Assembly: GCA_951213105.1 (NCBI GenBank)
Contig: OX578138.1
Span: 89,878,914 to 89,942,913 of the forward strand
Source: Amaurobius ferox
Taxonomy: Eukaryota; Arthropoda; Arachnida; Araneae; Amaurobiidae
Length of the DNA stretch: 64,000 nt
Reading direction: 5' to 3'
The notes under the pieces are model-generated. The model was not told the DNA's origin and made no database searches. It saw only the letters and a program-made list of their open reading frames with translations. Position numbers and translations under genes: made by a program. How positions within the stretch are numbered: the stretch's first letter is position 1; each line of letters starts with the position of its first letter. Positions 11,841 to 24,060 of the stretch are shown piece after piece.

Positions 11841-12691
11841 AATAGACTGGGAAATGGCCCGGGCATTTTTTAATCATGTGAAAATTTCACTTCAAGTATT
11901 TTATGTCGGCGTTGCTCTGGGGTATGGTGTCATTTGTCACAGGTGTTCTCATTTCCCTGCAGGGTTGCACACAAGATCAAAGGCGATGATCTTCCTGCCA
12001 ACGCCTGTGAACCCCACTAACAGACATCTTCTTCCTCTTCCTTAAATTTATTGACTAAGATAAAGGATGTGTCAGTTATGATCACGAACTAATGCGGGTG
12101 TGACTAGTATTGTTACTCAAGCTTTTTGGGGGTAGAATTGTGTAACTGCTGCTGGCAATGATGTATCGTTTGACTTTAGAGATGATTGTTGTGAAGAAAG
12201 CATGTATGCAACTAAAACTAAAGGAAAATCTGTTAAAAATTATGTGAGACGGGAACGTGTTAATGACATTGTTAGTGAAATTTTTTATTTTTAAAAAAAA
12301 AAAAAAATAGAAAAACTGTGGTGGGTTTACATCGAAGCATATGAAGCATGGTGAAACAAGTAAGGAGTTAATACTTCATATTAAGAAAACGCAAATATCG
12401 TTTGAGACAATAATTCAGGTGGCGCTGGAATAAGATAAGTTGCTATGGTGTATACATTTCCATGGCGAAAGGTCTAAAATATTTATTTAAAATGTCAATT
12501 TCGTAAAAATAAATTATTAGCGCGTTTCAAAGTAGAACTGAAACAATAAAGAATATTCCTACGTATTTAAAATTATTTTTGCGTTCAATTTATTTTTATC
12601 CCTCTATATTCTGTACTCTGTGCTATTACAAAATACTGAATGATTATACTCATAATTAGGGAACCATTCCTTTAAAATTAATCAAAAAAAT
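11841..12691. other. Spacer with possible decayed coding stretch
   Basis: A plus-strand frame open at 12136-12294, after a stop at 12133, has mixed codon composition (NCVTAAGNDVSFDFRDDCC at its start). The same frame reads sensibly before that stop. It could be a transposon relic; I recognise no family. No intact gene is seen. Confidence 0.25.
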
Positions 12692-12753
12692 TCTGATGTG
12701 GGGAGCACATGACTTTCCTTATATAATGCAATGAATTTACTACTCTTATAGTA
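12692..12753 (+). mobile_element. Hp-2 element, 5' part (interrupted copy)
   Basis: TCTGATGTGGGGAGCACATG followed by the Hp-2 phrase TATAATGCAATGAATTTACT. It breaks off inside the TTACTAC..AGTAAA segment and resumes at about 14826, so one Hp-2 element is split by the Hp-3 insertion at 12754-14819. Confidence 0.75.
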
Positions 12754-14819
12754 AACAAGAAAGATCAATCATGCATAAGCATAGATTATGAAACACTTTC
12801 CAACTTAAATGCAATTTCATTTAAAAATTTTTAAAATGTGATACATTCAGTGGTGATATCTTTTACATTATCACAATACTACAGTAATTTATTATACTTT
12901 AATATTTAAAACTGTATCGAAATACAAATCATCTGATTCTCTATGCAAAATCAATGAATATTTCATTCATATAACTTGTATTCCAGACTCCAGAGCTAAA
13001 TAATTTCGTATGAAAAAAATTCAGCAATTCTTATGTAACTCACCTTACAATCGCTTCAGATATTTGATTTCTGCAAAAGTTAAAATTAGGCTTCGTTGAA
13101 GAAATAATAAAAGTTTAGGGATCATTTAAAATCACAACTATTGTAATTGCATAGGCACGGAATTTAGATACACAGATAGAACATAAATACGCAGATAATA
13201 TATGTGTGTGTATGTATTCAAAGTATTGGAATCGTGCCGAAGATCGGAACTCGAATTTTCGAAGGATCTACACGTTTTGGAATTTCTAGAACACGAAAAA
13301 ACTATTTCTAGGAAGACGTCTGTGTGTGTAAGGGTGTATCTGTGTTTGTTTCTGTGTGTCTGTAAGGATATTACATCCACTCTAATTGAAAAATTAATGG
13401 ACCGAATTTCATAAAATTTGGTAGGTATGTTTTTTGTGGGAAATCCTGATGTTCATTAGATTGTAGTACGATTCGTAATAAAAGAATCTGCCTTCTTTGC
13501 GAAATGGCTGGCAGAAATTGCCTTTATCCACTCTAGTTAAAACTAATGGAACAAATTTAACAAAATTTGGTGTATAATATTTCAATAACCTACAAGTGAC
13601 CAAAATACCAAATACCAAATTTAACAAAATTTGTTATATAAATCACTTGTAGGTTATTCTAGTTCGATTCGGGAAAAGGGAACGGGCTACTTTTGCGAAA
13701 TGGACCGCAAAAATCGCTAAATATAAAAATAAAGGACTACGTGTGCTCAATTATATCAATTAAATTCCTATTTTTTACGTGATTTTTGACAACAAAAATA
13801 ATAAGACTAACTCCATTACTCTAAGACTAGCCGTTCTTGAGATATTCTAGTTTTTTCGCGTTTTCGCTACGCCACCTTTGACAATAAGTCCAGCTTTCAA
13901 ATGAGAACCAAATTTAAGTTTAACGTGCAAATTCAATGTCATTTAAAATATTATGGTTGTTATTTTGTACAGATAAACTCAAATTATTATTGAAGAAAAA
14001 AAGAGAAAGTGAAAATGAGTCTGCAGAGAAAGACAGGTGCTGTCCACTTCACAATTTTTAACAATATTACAACAATGCTTTATAGAAGTGAACGGGGATT
14101 ATTTGCAGGCCATTTCGAAAAAAATGTAGGATCTGTATTTAAAGATCCACCAAATTGTTGTAGAATAAAATATTCTACAAATTTAAGCTGTGTACCAAAT
14201 TTTAACTAATTAGGACGTAGGAAAGTGCATTAAAAACGCCATCAAATAATTATATTATATAGAGTTATATAAAGTTAAAAAAAAATTAGAAAAATTGTTA
14301 TCTATCAAATCTATTTTAAAATGTGAAGCTTCTCTCAGATACAAAATGATTAAACTCTTGGAAAGATATTTATTATATAATATATCTCTTTTTTCTTTCT
14401 GGCGGATATCCCAAAAGTCAGAATTTAATTTAATTTGTTTTTTTCCCTATATTAAATAATCTTTAATTAAAAAACTACTTAACCTATTTTACTGAAATTT
14501 TTTATATATATTTTATGGGATAATGTGAATATTTTCTAAATATTTCGAAGCAATTTGTGAATTTTAAATTTGCTTAAAACTTGTTTGAAAAAATAGGTCC
14601 AATAGGGTTCAATGTATTTCATTTTTTCAACCCAGGTTCAATAAAAAAACTAATTGGGTGATATTATTTATTTATATTCCCATAGGTCCACAGACCGTCT
14701 GAAAAACATACTAAAATTTTATTTTGATAAAGTCATTTTTACGACAGTTATCGTGCTAACGGACAGACAGACAGAATGAACAAAGTCATAAACACTTTTC
14801 AACTATGTTGTAAAGTGTT
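12754..14819 (+). mobile_element. Hp-3 composite element, left copy
   Basis: The outer end starts AACAAGAAAGATCAATCATG. The other end is a hairpin at 14791-14819 (AACACTTTTCAACTATGTTG closing with TAAAGTGTT), preceded by GACAGACAGACAG and by the block GTTATCGTGCTAACG. It contains an inverted Hp-1 element (about 13205-14062). The whole unit is repeated in inverse orientation at 20866-23116. It is inserted in an Hp-2 element whose halves flank it. Confidence 0.75.
13205..14062 (-). mobile_element. Hp-1 element nested in Hp-3 (left copy)
   Basis: On the minus strand it shows the degraded Hp-1 start (GACAGCACCTGTCTTTCTCT), GGTGGCGTAGCGAAAACGCG, the GTGAAATTCGG-type motif, an interrupted GACA/CA tract at 13318-13370, and CGAAAATTCGAGTTCCGATC. 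The distal hairpin arm is eroded. Same content and position as the Hp-1 nested in the right Hp-3 copy. Confidence 0.7.
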
Positions 14820-14825
14820 GAAAAA

Positions 14826-15707
14826 TTGATTATTTTTATAGTAGATATTTATATTCTTTCCAAGATATTGAATTTTCGTCAATGAGTCGTCATTTTCATT
14901 GATTTAGCTTCATTTTCATCCATTTGCCGAGATTCTTTTTAATTTAGCAACATTTAAAAAGACGCCAAGTTGACGACATTCCACCAAATGCTTCGCAAAA
15001 TCTCGCTAAGCATTATGGACAGAGAAATAAGTTATTCTTACAGCAGATAAATGACTATTGATGTTCAAATACAAAAGTATTACTCAAAGTATCTTTTTTC
15101 ATGAATGGAACAAGCTAGATCGACGAGAATGATGTTACCAAATTTATCCCATGGTATTACATGCGAAAAGAGAACATGTTTCTCAACAGGAAATATTGTT
15201 TTTATTTTATATGACTTTTTGATAATTTTTCTTAAAAATGTCCAATATCTCGAGAACGGTTTATGTTAGAGTTCTAAAATTTATGTCAATCGTTTTCTAA
15301 TGAAAAATTACATAAAAAATATCTATTTGCGTGACTTTATTGAAGGTTTTGATTTTATGACGAGTTTTTTAAATTTCACTCGAAAATTCAGGGGGTTCTG
15401 AACATTCGATTGCGTATAAAAACAATAGGCTTCCAGTGCTTACGGATTGTAATTTTTGTTCCAAATTTCATTCGAATTGATTCATTCGTTCATCAGTTAT
15501 CATCTTCACAGGCCCACTGACACACACACGCACACATACACACACACACACACATACACACACACGCACACACATAGATGCCACTTCAAAAATTTCGATT
15601 TGTGATCAGGGATGCTTGAAGCGTACTCTCCCGTTGAAAACTCGAATTCGAATTTTCGACCCCGTCACAATACTTTCCTTATACATTATTGTATATAAGG
15701 AAAGTAA
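14826..15707 (+). mobile_element. Hp-2 element, remainder of interrupted copy
   Basis: Continues Hp-2 from the ATTCTTTCCAAGATATTGAA segment through TATCTCGAGAACGG near 15245, a (CA)n tract at 15518-15575, AACTCGAATTCGAATTTTCG, and the terminal hairpin at 15671-15706 (ACTTTCCTTATACATTATTG pairing with TATATAAGGAAAGT). Confidence 0.75.
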
Positions 15708-15920
15708 CATATACTTCATATTACGCCTTTCCGTCGCGTCAACTAACAATAGCGGCTACTTTACTAACACCAGTGACATCTAGATATAATTCTCAAAGCA
15801 GTATGGCATTTTCAAGCGTTTCATCCATAGGAGTTTTATGTCCATCTTTATAACTCTACGATATGAAGTTTAAACTCTGTCAAACAAGGGCCTCAGATAC
15901 CCATGTTTATTCCAATTTTT

Positions 15921-16835
15921 TACTTTCCTTATATACATAATGTATAAGGAAAGTATTGTGACGGGGTCGAAAATTCGAATTCGAGTTTTCGACGGCGGAG
16001 CACGTTTCAAGCATCCCTGATCACGAATCAAGCATTTTTGAAGTGATGTGTCTGTATGTGTGTGTGTCATTGAGACTTTGGAGACGATAACTGACGAACG
16101 AATGGACCGATGCAAACCGAATTGGGTACAAAAATCACAATCCATAAACACTGGAAGCCTATTGTTTTTATACGTAATCGAATGTTCAGAACTCCCCTAA
16201 ATTTTCGAAAAAATTTGGAAAAAATCGTCAAAAAATAAAAACCATTAATAAAGTTACGCAAATAGACATTTCTTATGTAACTTTTCATTAGAAAACGATT
16301 GACATAAATTTTAGAAAGCTAACATGAACCGTTCTCGAGATGTTGCACATTTAAAAAAAAAGAATTATCAAAAAGTCATATAAAATGAAAAAAAATATTT
16401 ACTATTGAGAAACATGTTCACTTTTCATGTGTAATACCATGCGATAAATTGTGTAACATCATTCTCGTGGATCTAGCTCATTCCATTCATGAAAAAAGCT
16501 ACTTTGAGTAATACTTTTGTATTTGAACGCCAATAGTCATTTTTCTGCTGTATGAACAACTTATTTCTTCGTCCATAACGCTCGGCGAGATTTTGGGGAC
16601 CAATTTGGCGGAAAGTCGCCAACTTGGCGACTTTCTTAAATGTTGCCAAATTAACGAAAATCTCGCTAAATGGATAAAAATGACTCTAAATCAATGAAAA
16701 TTACGACTAATTGTCGAAAATTCAATATCTTGGAAAGAATATTAGTATCTACTATAAGAAAAACCAATTTTTTTACTGTAAAAGTAGTAAATTCATTACA
16801 TTATATAAGGAAAGTCATGTGTTGCCCACATCAGA
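15921..16835 (-). mobile_element. Hp-2 element, full length, inverted
   Basis: The hairpin end is at 15921-15956 and the start motif (complement of CACATCAGA) at 16827-16835. It carries all the Hp-2 blocks and lies in inverted orientation only about 210 bp from the preceding Hp-2 copy, so the two hairpin ends face each other. Confidence 0.75.
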
Positions 16836-17072
16836 TTTTTTTTATTCTGTAAATTAAGTTAGAGCGATATAAGCAAGTTCGTACTTTTTGTTTCAAATGT
16901 ACATTTTACTGATTTTTAAATGAATGCGTGTTCATTGTTCAGATTGTGAAGTAAAAACTCATAATTCGAACACATTAAGTAAGAATTTTCTTTTCAAAGC
17001 ACTTTACCGGCAAAGGACGTGTTTCGTATTGAGTTATGAATATTATACTCTTCTAATAAGTGAAACAATATA

Positions 17073-17199
17073 TTACTTTCCTTATATACATTATGTATAA
17101 GGAAAGTATTGTGACGGGGTCGAAAATTCGAATTTGAGTTTTCGACGGGAGAGCACGTTTCAAGCATCCCTGATCACGAATCAAACATTTTTGAAGTGA

Positions 17200-17239
<40 letters not shown>

Positions 17240-17870
17240 TGTGTGTGTGTGTGTGTGTGAAAGAATGTGTGTGTGTGTGTGTGTGTGTGTGTGTCAGTGA
17301 GTCTGTGGAGACGATAACTGACGAACGAATTTACCGATTCAAACCAAATTTGGTACAAAAATCACAATCTATAAACACTGGAAGCCTATTGTTTTTATAC
17401 GTAATCGAATGTTCAGAACCCCCCTAAATTTTCGAATGAAATTTTGAAAAAATCGTCACAAAATCAAAATCGCTAATAAAGTTACGCAAATAGACATTTC
17501 TTATGTAATTTTTCATTAGAAAACGATTGGCATAAATTTCAGAACGCTAACATGAACCGTTCTCCAGATATTGTACATTTTTCAAAAAAATTATGAAAAA
17601 GTCACATAAAAAAAAATTCCTATTGAGAAACATGTTCACTTTTCATATGTAATACCATGCGATAAATTGAGTGACATCATTCTCGTGGATCTAGCTCGTT
17701 CCATTCATGAAAAAATATACTTTGATTAATACTTTTGTATTTGAACGCCAATAGTCATTTATCTGTTGTAAGAATAACTTTTTTCTTAGTGCATAACGCT
17801 TGGCGAGATTTTGGCGACGAATTTGGCGGAATGTCGCCAATTTGGCGGAATGTCCTGACACGATTGGGTT
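17073..17870 (-). mobile_element. Hp-2 element, inverted, 5'-truncated
   Basis: Hairpin at 17073-17108, Hp-2 microsatellite slot expanded to (GT)n at 17203-17294, then the usual CTCCAGATATTG (a variant of CTCGAGAT) and AATTTGGCGG blocks. It passes into the repeated TTTGGCGA region instead of ending with the TCTGATG motif. Confidence 0.7.
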
Positions 17871-18560
17871 GACAGACAAATGCTACCGGAACATCATTAA
17901 AACACTTTCTTCTAACAAAACACAATTAATTTAACTGATTTAACGTATTTTTATCAGTTTGGATATATATTTGGCATTTTCGCAACATTTTTGTCTATTT
18001 AGCAACAATTAAAACATTCTCTAATTTGGCGATATCCCGAAAAATTCGTCGCCAAAGTTTTTGTCAAGCGGTATAGGTGAGCGGTTGGAGAAATGGGTTA
18101 TTAAGATATTAAATTATTAATTCCCACAAAGGAATATGAATTATGAAGGAAATTCAACTTTATTTTGTTAAAAATTGAAATTTCATCAATTGGGCGTCAT
18201 TTTAAATAATTGAGAGTTGTTTTATCAATTTGGATACGTTTTCGTTTATTTGACGATATTTAGATCCATTTGGCGACAATAAAAAAAGTCACCAAATTTA
18301 TCGCCAAGTGCTGGACTGATAGACAAACGATATCGAAATATCATTAGAGTGCTATCTCGTAACAAAACACATTTAATTTAATTGATTTAGCGTCATTTTT
18401 ATCGATTAGGCGATATTTTTATCTATTTGGCGATATTTTCATCAATTTTACAGCATTTATAAAAACAAATTGACAACTTAACGCTATCCCACCAAATTCG
18501 TCGTCAAATGTTTCGCAAAGTGTTACAGAGAATTGGGTTATTAATATAGTAAATTTGAAG
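17780..18560. repeat. Diverged duplications of the Hp-2 TTTGGCGA block
   Basis: The Hp-2 subregion rich in TTTGGCGACA/GATTTTCGTTAATTTGG motifs occurs about three more times. The phrases TTTGATTTAGCGTC..TTTTATC and AAATTCGTC(G/A)CCAA(A/G) recur near 17820-18060, 18230-18310 and 18370-18510, separated by GAGAAATGGGTTATTAA-like or ACAAAACACA(A/T)TTAATTTAA phrases. No gene. Confidence 0.5.
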
Positions 18561-20191
18561 CACTTTGTGGATTTTTTTTTCCCTTGCAAATTTTGCAAGA
18601 ACTCTATTTTGAAAAATCTGCATTGTAGATCCAAATGATCAAAATTATAGCATGTTACTCTTCATGTTAAAGGGCTTGAAATTTATTTTTCAATTAATAG
18701 CATATTTTATAATGTGCTATCGGGGAATAACATGCCTCCCACCCCTCCGAGGAGGGTTAATGACGTCACGTACACAAACATTGTGCCGTGACTATTTTTA
18801 CAACAATCATAAAAACTCTGAAGTCTCTAAACTGTGAAGACAGACATCACTCTAAAAATAGTCAAAACGTATTCAGGTGGTTTTAAATCGCAAATTGGCA
18901 TCAAAATTACGAAGTCGAAAATTTTCGTGAAGTGTCGCATTACTGAGATAGAGCTGCATTTGGATTATAAATCAGAGGGGTATTTCCAATGCAAGAATCG
19001 TGCTAAAATTGCAGATACCAATATCCGTAAACGAAATCTCATAAAGCTCAATATTTATGAAATTTGCTGACGGCTGCATGGTAAGACATATTTTATCGGT
19101 CTCCATAGGGATTAGCAAAATTGTGCACATGCCAAGCATTTTTTCAGCTTTACTGCCAATTTCAGGTAATAGCTGTTTCAAAAAGAGCACTAAAAAGCGC
19201 AAACATAGCTTTGGAATTGTCCCTTTAGGATGATTCTGCTAGTATAAGCATTATACGTTTTCCTTCAATTCTGATCAATTTTTCCGATGACCTAAGATAA
19301 AATTAGAAAATATGGAAAATATCGGTAAAAATATCGCAAACTCGAAATTTAAAATGCCAACATACCGGTATTTAATTTTCTAACCGGCACTGACTGATCT
19401 ATTCATAGTCATTTCATTAGAAATGTGATATTATATCTTTTGCGCTGTGAATAACATGAACAAATTGCTTATTCTTCATGTTCAGATTGTAAACATCGGA
19501 ATTGCAAGTATCATTTATGATTCTTCCTTTGAATTTAATACATATTATTGTTTCATCACTCTGGTAAATTGCATTAATATTTTAATGTCGTAAATAGTTT
19601 CATTCGTAATATATTCCACTTCTTTTTATTTTTATGCTGTCAATTATTGAAAATGTAAATTCTCAAATACGCGTTTCAATATTTTAATATTTTACTTCAA
19701 AGCATTTTGGGAAACAGTAAATACAATTGATATTCCCCCCACTTCTACATTCTAACGTATAGCTTTGATGTATTGTATGAATGGAATTTGTTGACGATGT
19801 TGCTTATAATTTCAAAAGTTAGCTTGCGACATAACATAGAATTAAATTGTGTACGAATAACTTTGTACTCAAATGTATTCATTCATCTAGTTCTTTTATT
19901 ATGTTGTGTACATGCAGTGTTTCAAAAAGATACTGGAATAAATCTATCTTGAAGGATTGATTGTAGGCATATGGTTCCATTTTAAGAATCGCTTTAGTGT
20001 AGACAATTGTCGTAAGGTAGACTATTATCGTAAATTTTGATCATGTTACACCTTTTAGGACAAATATACAAAATATTATTTTCTATAAGGATCCCTTAGA
20101 AAAAAACTCATTTAAAAAATATTTCTCGCGCTAAATAGTGACAATATTATGTTTCATTGTAAAATTATTCGCTATATCATTTATTAAATTT
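18561..20191. other. AT-rich stretch, no gene recognised
   Basis: I find no repeat membership or domain here. Short frames (18834-19070 plus; 18972-19202 minus) have no motif. A TGACGTCA palindrome at about 18761 is a perfect CRE-type site by sequence, with nothing nearby to give it meaning. Confidence 0.35.
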
Positions 20192-20750
20192 TTACTGTCT
20201 CATACTATGTAATAGAGAAAGTACTGTTTTCACGAAAATTTTTGAATTCGACATTTCAATACAAATATATATATTTTAGGACCTCCTGAACACGTTCCGA
20301 CTATTTTTGGAGTAATGCCCGTCTTTCTGTAAGTATGTATGTCTGTCTGTGGTCGAGTTCTTGTGTGCATGACACACAACAGTTGCCACAAATATTATAT
20401 GATTTTCACGAAACTTTATATACGGCTTTTACCGAAAAATCTATAACTAGATGATTTTTATTTTTTTTAATTCGAGCGAAAACTTCGAAAGTTTATATTT
20501 CTTTTACATTGCAGCATAGGATAAAATTTGACGTAATTATGCATAAAAGGGATTATTATAGCTCAGTGACCACGAGACTTGATAGTTTCACATATTGTAG
20601 TGAAAAATAAGCGTGGTACAACTTTTGTGTTTCGTGACATATCATCCCGGAGCAAGTTACCTCTTACCCGGAGATACATAATCAAGTATGGTGTCGATCA
20701 AAAGAAATGTTCAAGCTCTTAAGAGTGAAGGATAAATTGTTGTAGTTATT
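20192..20750 (-). mobile_element. Hp-4 element
   Basis: The hairpin end is at 20193-20224 (TACTGTCTCATACTATGTAA pairing imperfectly with AGAGAAAGTA). Next to it are TTTTCACGAAAATTTTTGAA, GGACCTCCTGAACACGTT and a GTCT/GTAT microsatellite at 20330-20352. The body matches 54868-55440 (GGTCGA(G)TTCTTG, AATTCGAGCGAAAACTTCGA, CCATAAATATTA-type blocks). No ORF. Confidence 0.65.
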
Positions 20751-20865
20751 ACATTTTTATTGTATTATTATTTATCATATTATTATTTTTATTATATTAT
20801 TAATTATTACATTATTATTTTTGTTATATTATTACATTATATTAAATTTTTATTATATTATTATT
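20751..20865. repeat. (ATT)n tract, left half
   Basis: Trinucleotide TTA/ATT repeat with minor variation. An equivalent tract continues at 23117-23215 on the other side of the Hp-3 element, so this is one microsatellite split by that insertion. Confidence 0.8.
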
Positions 20866-21643
20866 AACACTTTGCAACACAGTTGAAAAGTGTTTATGTC
20901 TTTGTTCATTCTGCCTGTCTGTCTGTCTGTCTGTCCGTTAGAACGATAACTGTCGTAGAATTGACTTTATCAAAATGAAATTTTAGTATAGTTGTCAGAC
21001 GGTCTGTGGGACCTTTGGGAATATAAATAAATAATATCACCCAATTAGTTTTTTATTGCATCCGGGTTGAAAAAATGAAATACAGTGAATCCTATGGGAC
21101 TTAATTTTTCAAACATTTTTTAAGCAAATTTAAAATTCACAAATTGCTTCGAAATTTTTAGGAAATATCCACATTATCCCAAAAAATATATAAAAAATTT
21201 CAGTAAAATATGTTAAGTAGTTTTTTAATTAAAAATTATTTAATATAGGGAAAAAAGCAAATTCAATTAAATTCTGACTTTTGGGATATCCTCCAGAAAT
21301 AAAAAAGAGATATATTATATAATAAATATCTTTCCAAGAGTTTAATTATTTGTATATGAGAGAGGCTTCCCATTTTAAAATAAATTTGGTAGATAAAAAT
21401 GTTTCAATTTTTTTTTCAATTTTATATAACTCTTCATGATGTACTTATTTGATGTCATTTTTAATGCACTTTCCTACGTCCTAGAGAGTTAAAATTTGGT
21501 GCACAGCTTAAATTTGTTGAACATTTTATTCTACTAAAATTTGGTGGATCTTTAATTATCTTTATAGATCATACATTTTTTTCGAAATTTCCTGCAAATA
21601 ATCCTCGTTCACTTCTATAAATCATTGTTGTAATATTGTTAAA

Positions 21644-22640
21644 AATTCTGATGTGAGCAGCACATGTCTTTCCCTGCAGACTCATATTCACGTTATCTCT
21701 ATTTCTGCAATAATAATTTGAGTTTATATGCACAAAATAACAGCCATAAGTATTTTAAATGACATTGAATTTGCACGTTAAACTTAAATTTGGTTCTCAT
21801 TTGAAAGCTGGACTTATTGTCAAAGGTGGCGTAGCGAAAACGCGAAAAAACTAGAATATCTCAAGAACGGCTAGTCTTAGAGTAATGGAGTTAGTCTTAT
21901 TATTTTTGTTGTCAAAAATCACGTAAAAAATAGGAATTTAATTGATATAATTGAGCACACGTAGTCCTTTATTTTTATATTTAGCGATTTTTGCGGTCCA
22001 TTTCGCAAAAGTAGCCCGTTCCTTTTTCCCGAATCGTACTTGAGTAACCTACAAATGATTTATGTTCCAAATTTTGTTAAATTTGTAATATAAATCACTT
22101 GTAGGTCATTGTAATATTATACACCAAATTTTGTTAAATTTATTTCATTAGTTTTTAGCTAGAGTAGATAAAGGCAATTTCTGCCGGCCATTTCGCTAAG
22201 AAGGCAGATTCTTTTATTACGAATCGTATTATAATGAACATCAAGATTTCCCACAAAATACATAACTACCAAATTTTATGAAATTCGGTCCAATAGTTTT
22301 TCAATTAGAGTGGATGCAATATCCTCACAGATACACAGAAACATACACAGAAGCACTCTTACACACACAGACGTCACTTCCGAGAGGTTGGTGGTAGGGG
22401 AAGGAGGGTACGGTCCCTGTGGATGCCTCCCCCACTGGGTTCCGGTCTAAATTGGGTGGCACTTCCCGGCCGTCCATACAGTTACCTTACACCTTTCTGG
22501 TAGGTCGGACGGTCTGGGTCTCAACAACAACAACACACAGACGTCTTCCTAAAAATAGTTTTTTCGTGTTCTAGAAGTCCCAAAACGTGTAGATCCTTCG
22601 AAAATTCGAGTTCCGATCTTCGACACGATTAAAATACTTT
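21644..22640 (+). mobile_element. Hp-1 element nested in Hp-3 (right copy)
   Basis: Start TCTGATGTGAGCAGCACATG, then GGTGGCGTAGCGAAAACGCG near 21823, GAAATTCGGTCCAATAG near 22280, a CA-rich tract interrupted by the SINE, and AGATCCTTCGAAAATTCGAG. It ends near 22640 without a clear second hairpin arm. Orthologous in position to 13205-14062 within the other Hp-3 copy. Confidence 0.7.
22376..22532 (+). mobile_element. SINE (GGTGGTAGGGGAAGG family), 5'-truncated, with TSD
   Basis: A 157-bp insert ending in TCTGGGTCTCAACAACAACA. It is flanked by the 13-bp direct repeat ACACACAGACGTC at 22363-22375 and 22533-22545. The body (GGTGGTAGGGGAAGGAGG, CCACTGGGTTCCGGTCTAAA, TAGGTCGGACGG) is shared with 34638-34843 and, antisense, with 24672-24960. 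The flanking repeats and (CAA)n tail indicate LINE-mediated insertion (inference from the known mechanism). Confidence 0.85.
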
Positions 22641-23116
22641 GAATATATGTACACACACACACATACATATATTATCTGCGTATCTGTGTATTATCTGTGC
22701 ATCTAAATTCCGTGCTTATGCAATTACAATAGTTGTGATTTTAAATGATCCCTAAACTTTTATTATTTCTTCAACGAAGCCTAATTTTAACTTATGCAGA
22801 ATGCAAATATCTGAAGCGATTGTAAGGTGGGTTACATAAGAATTGCTGAATTTTCTTCTCACAAAATTATTTTGCTCTGGAGTCTGGAATACAAGTTATA
22901 TGAATGAAATATTCATTGATTTTGCATAGAGAATCAGATGATTTATATTTCGATACAGTTTTAGATATTTAAGTATAATAAATGACTGTAGTACTGTGAT
23001 AATATAAAAGATATCACCACTGAATGTATCACATTCTAAAATTTTTTAAATGAAATTGCATTTCAGTTGGAAAGTGTTTCATAATCAATGCTTATGCATG
23101 ATTGATCTTTCTTGTT

Positions 23117-23215
23117 TCTTATATTATTAATTTTATTATATTATTATTTATTATATTATTATTTTTTATATGATTATATTATATTATATTTTTATCATAT
23201 TATTATTTAGTATAG
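23117..23215. repeat. (ATT)n tract, right half
   Basis: Continuation of the tract at 20751-20865 after the Hp-3 insertion. Confidence 0.75.
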
Positions 23216-24060
23216 CTGTAATTATTTGGTCCAACAATATCTTTCATATCTTTACTTCATATCTTTACTTGCAAAATATTAAAAAAAAACCCTGCAACCT
23301 ACCAAAGAATGGAATTTGGTATGAGTAAGTCGAGTTGTGTCAGTTAATTAAATGAATAATTGGAGAGCGTGTTAAATTTTGCTGCAGATAGATATTTAAA
23401 TTTTAGAATGAAAATTATATCTAATAAAATTAATTTTTTCTGCAACCTCTAAAATCTGTTGTTCGCGTCAATGGAGGTATATTTTTTATAACTTTGACAT
23501 CTTTCACGGCAAATTTTGCATATTAAAAGATCAGCTTTTGTTTTACAAATGGATTTTAAATAAGGAAAAATGTGTTAATTGCCACTTCTTCTGTAACGGG
23601 CCCGTCGAAAGCCCAGACCGTCCGGCTCATCCTAGGATATAGAGCAGCAGGGTGGGCAACCAGGAAATCTGCAACGGGCCCGTATAAAAACTATTTCAAT
23701 TTTTGAATAAAATGTGTCATGTGATCAAACCTGCACTTAAACTAAAACTCTATATTATATGAAATATTTCTTAAACTGGAACCATGGGTATGTAACCAAT
23801 CGTTTGAGATATATTTAAACGTGAAATGCTTGTAAAATACTATGCGTAGAACAGCTTCTCCTCAAAACACTCCTCGCAACTTAACATTTTAAGATGAATT
23901 TCAAAACTTTATATACAAACTTTGATGTTTATATAATGTTATAGGACAATTCACATCTTCAATGCTAAAATTATATTTCTATGGAGTGTTTTGTATTATA
24001 AAACCTTACACAAATTTCAATTTAATCGCAACTAAATTCTAGTAAAATGTGTGAAATGAT
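23216..24060. other. AT-rich intergenic sequence downstream of copy A
   Basis: No gene seen. It includes the 63-bp SINE-tail insert listed separately. It lies beyond the likely poly(A) site of the minus-strand gene copy A. Confidence 0.45.
23606..23668 (-). mobile_element. Very short SINE 3'-tail insertion with TSD
   Basis: 63 bp containing the antisense SINE tail (GCCCAGACCGTCCGGCTCAT). It is bounded by CTGTAACGGGCCCGT at 23591-23605 and CTGCAACGGGCCCGT at 23669-23683, a 15-bp target duplication with one mismatch. It appears to be an extreme 5' truncation. Confidence 0.75.

Larger units (their letters stand above)
20866..23116 (-). mobile_element. Hp-3 composite element, right copy (inverted)
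   Basis: Hairpin end at 20866-20894 (AACACTTTGCAACACAGTTG closing with AAAAGTGTT), followed by GTCTGTCTGTCTGTCTGTC and AACGATAACTGTCGTA. The far end is ...TTGATCTTTCTTGTT at 23116. Same internal order as 12754-14819, including the nested Hp-1. It differs by a 157-bp SINE (22376-22532). Flanked on both sides by (ATT)n. Confidence 0.75.

Noticed and set aside
17053..17427. His-Thr and Val-Cys repeat frames
   Set aside because: Translation of the (GT)n/(CA)n tract in an Hp-2 element.
18752..18775. TGACGTCA palindrome as a promoter element
   Set aside because: One isolated 8-bp site with no adjacent gene or other promoter signal.
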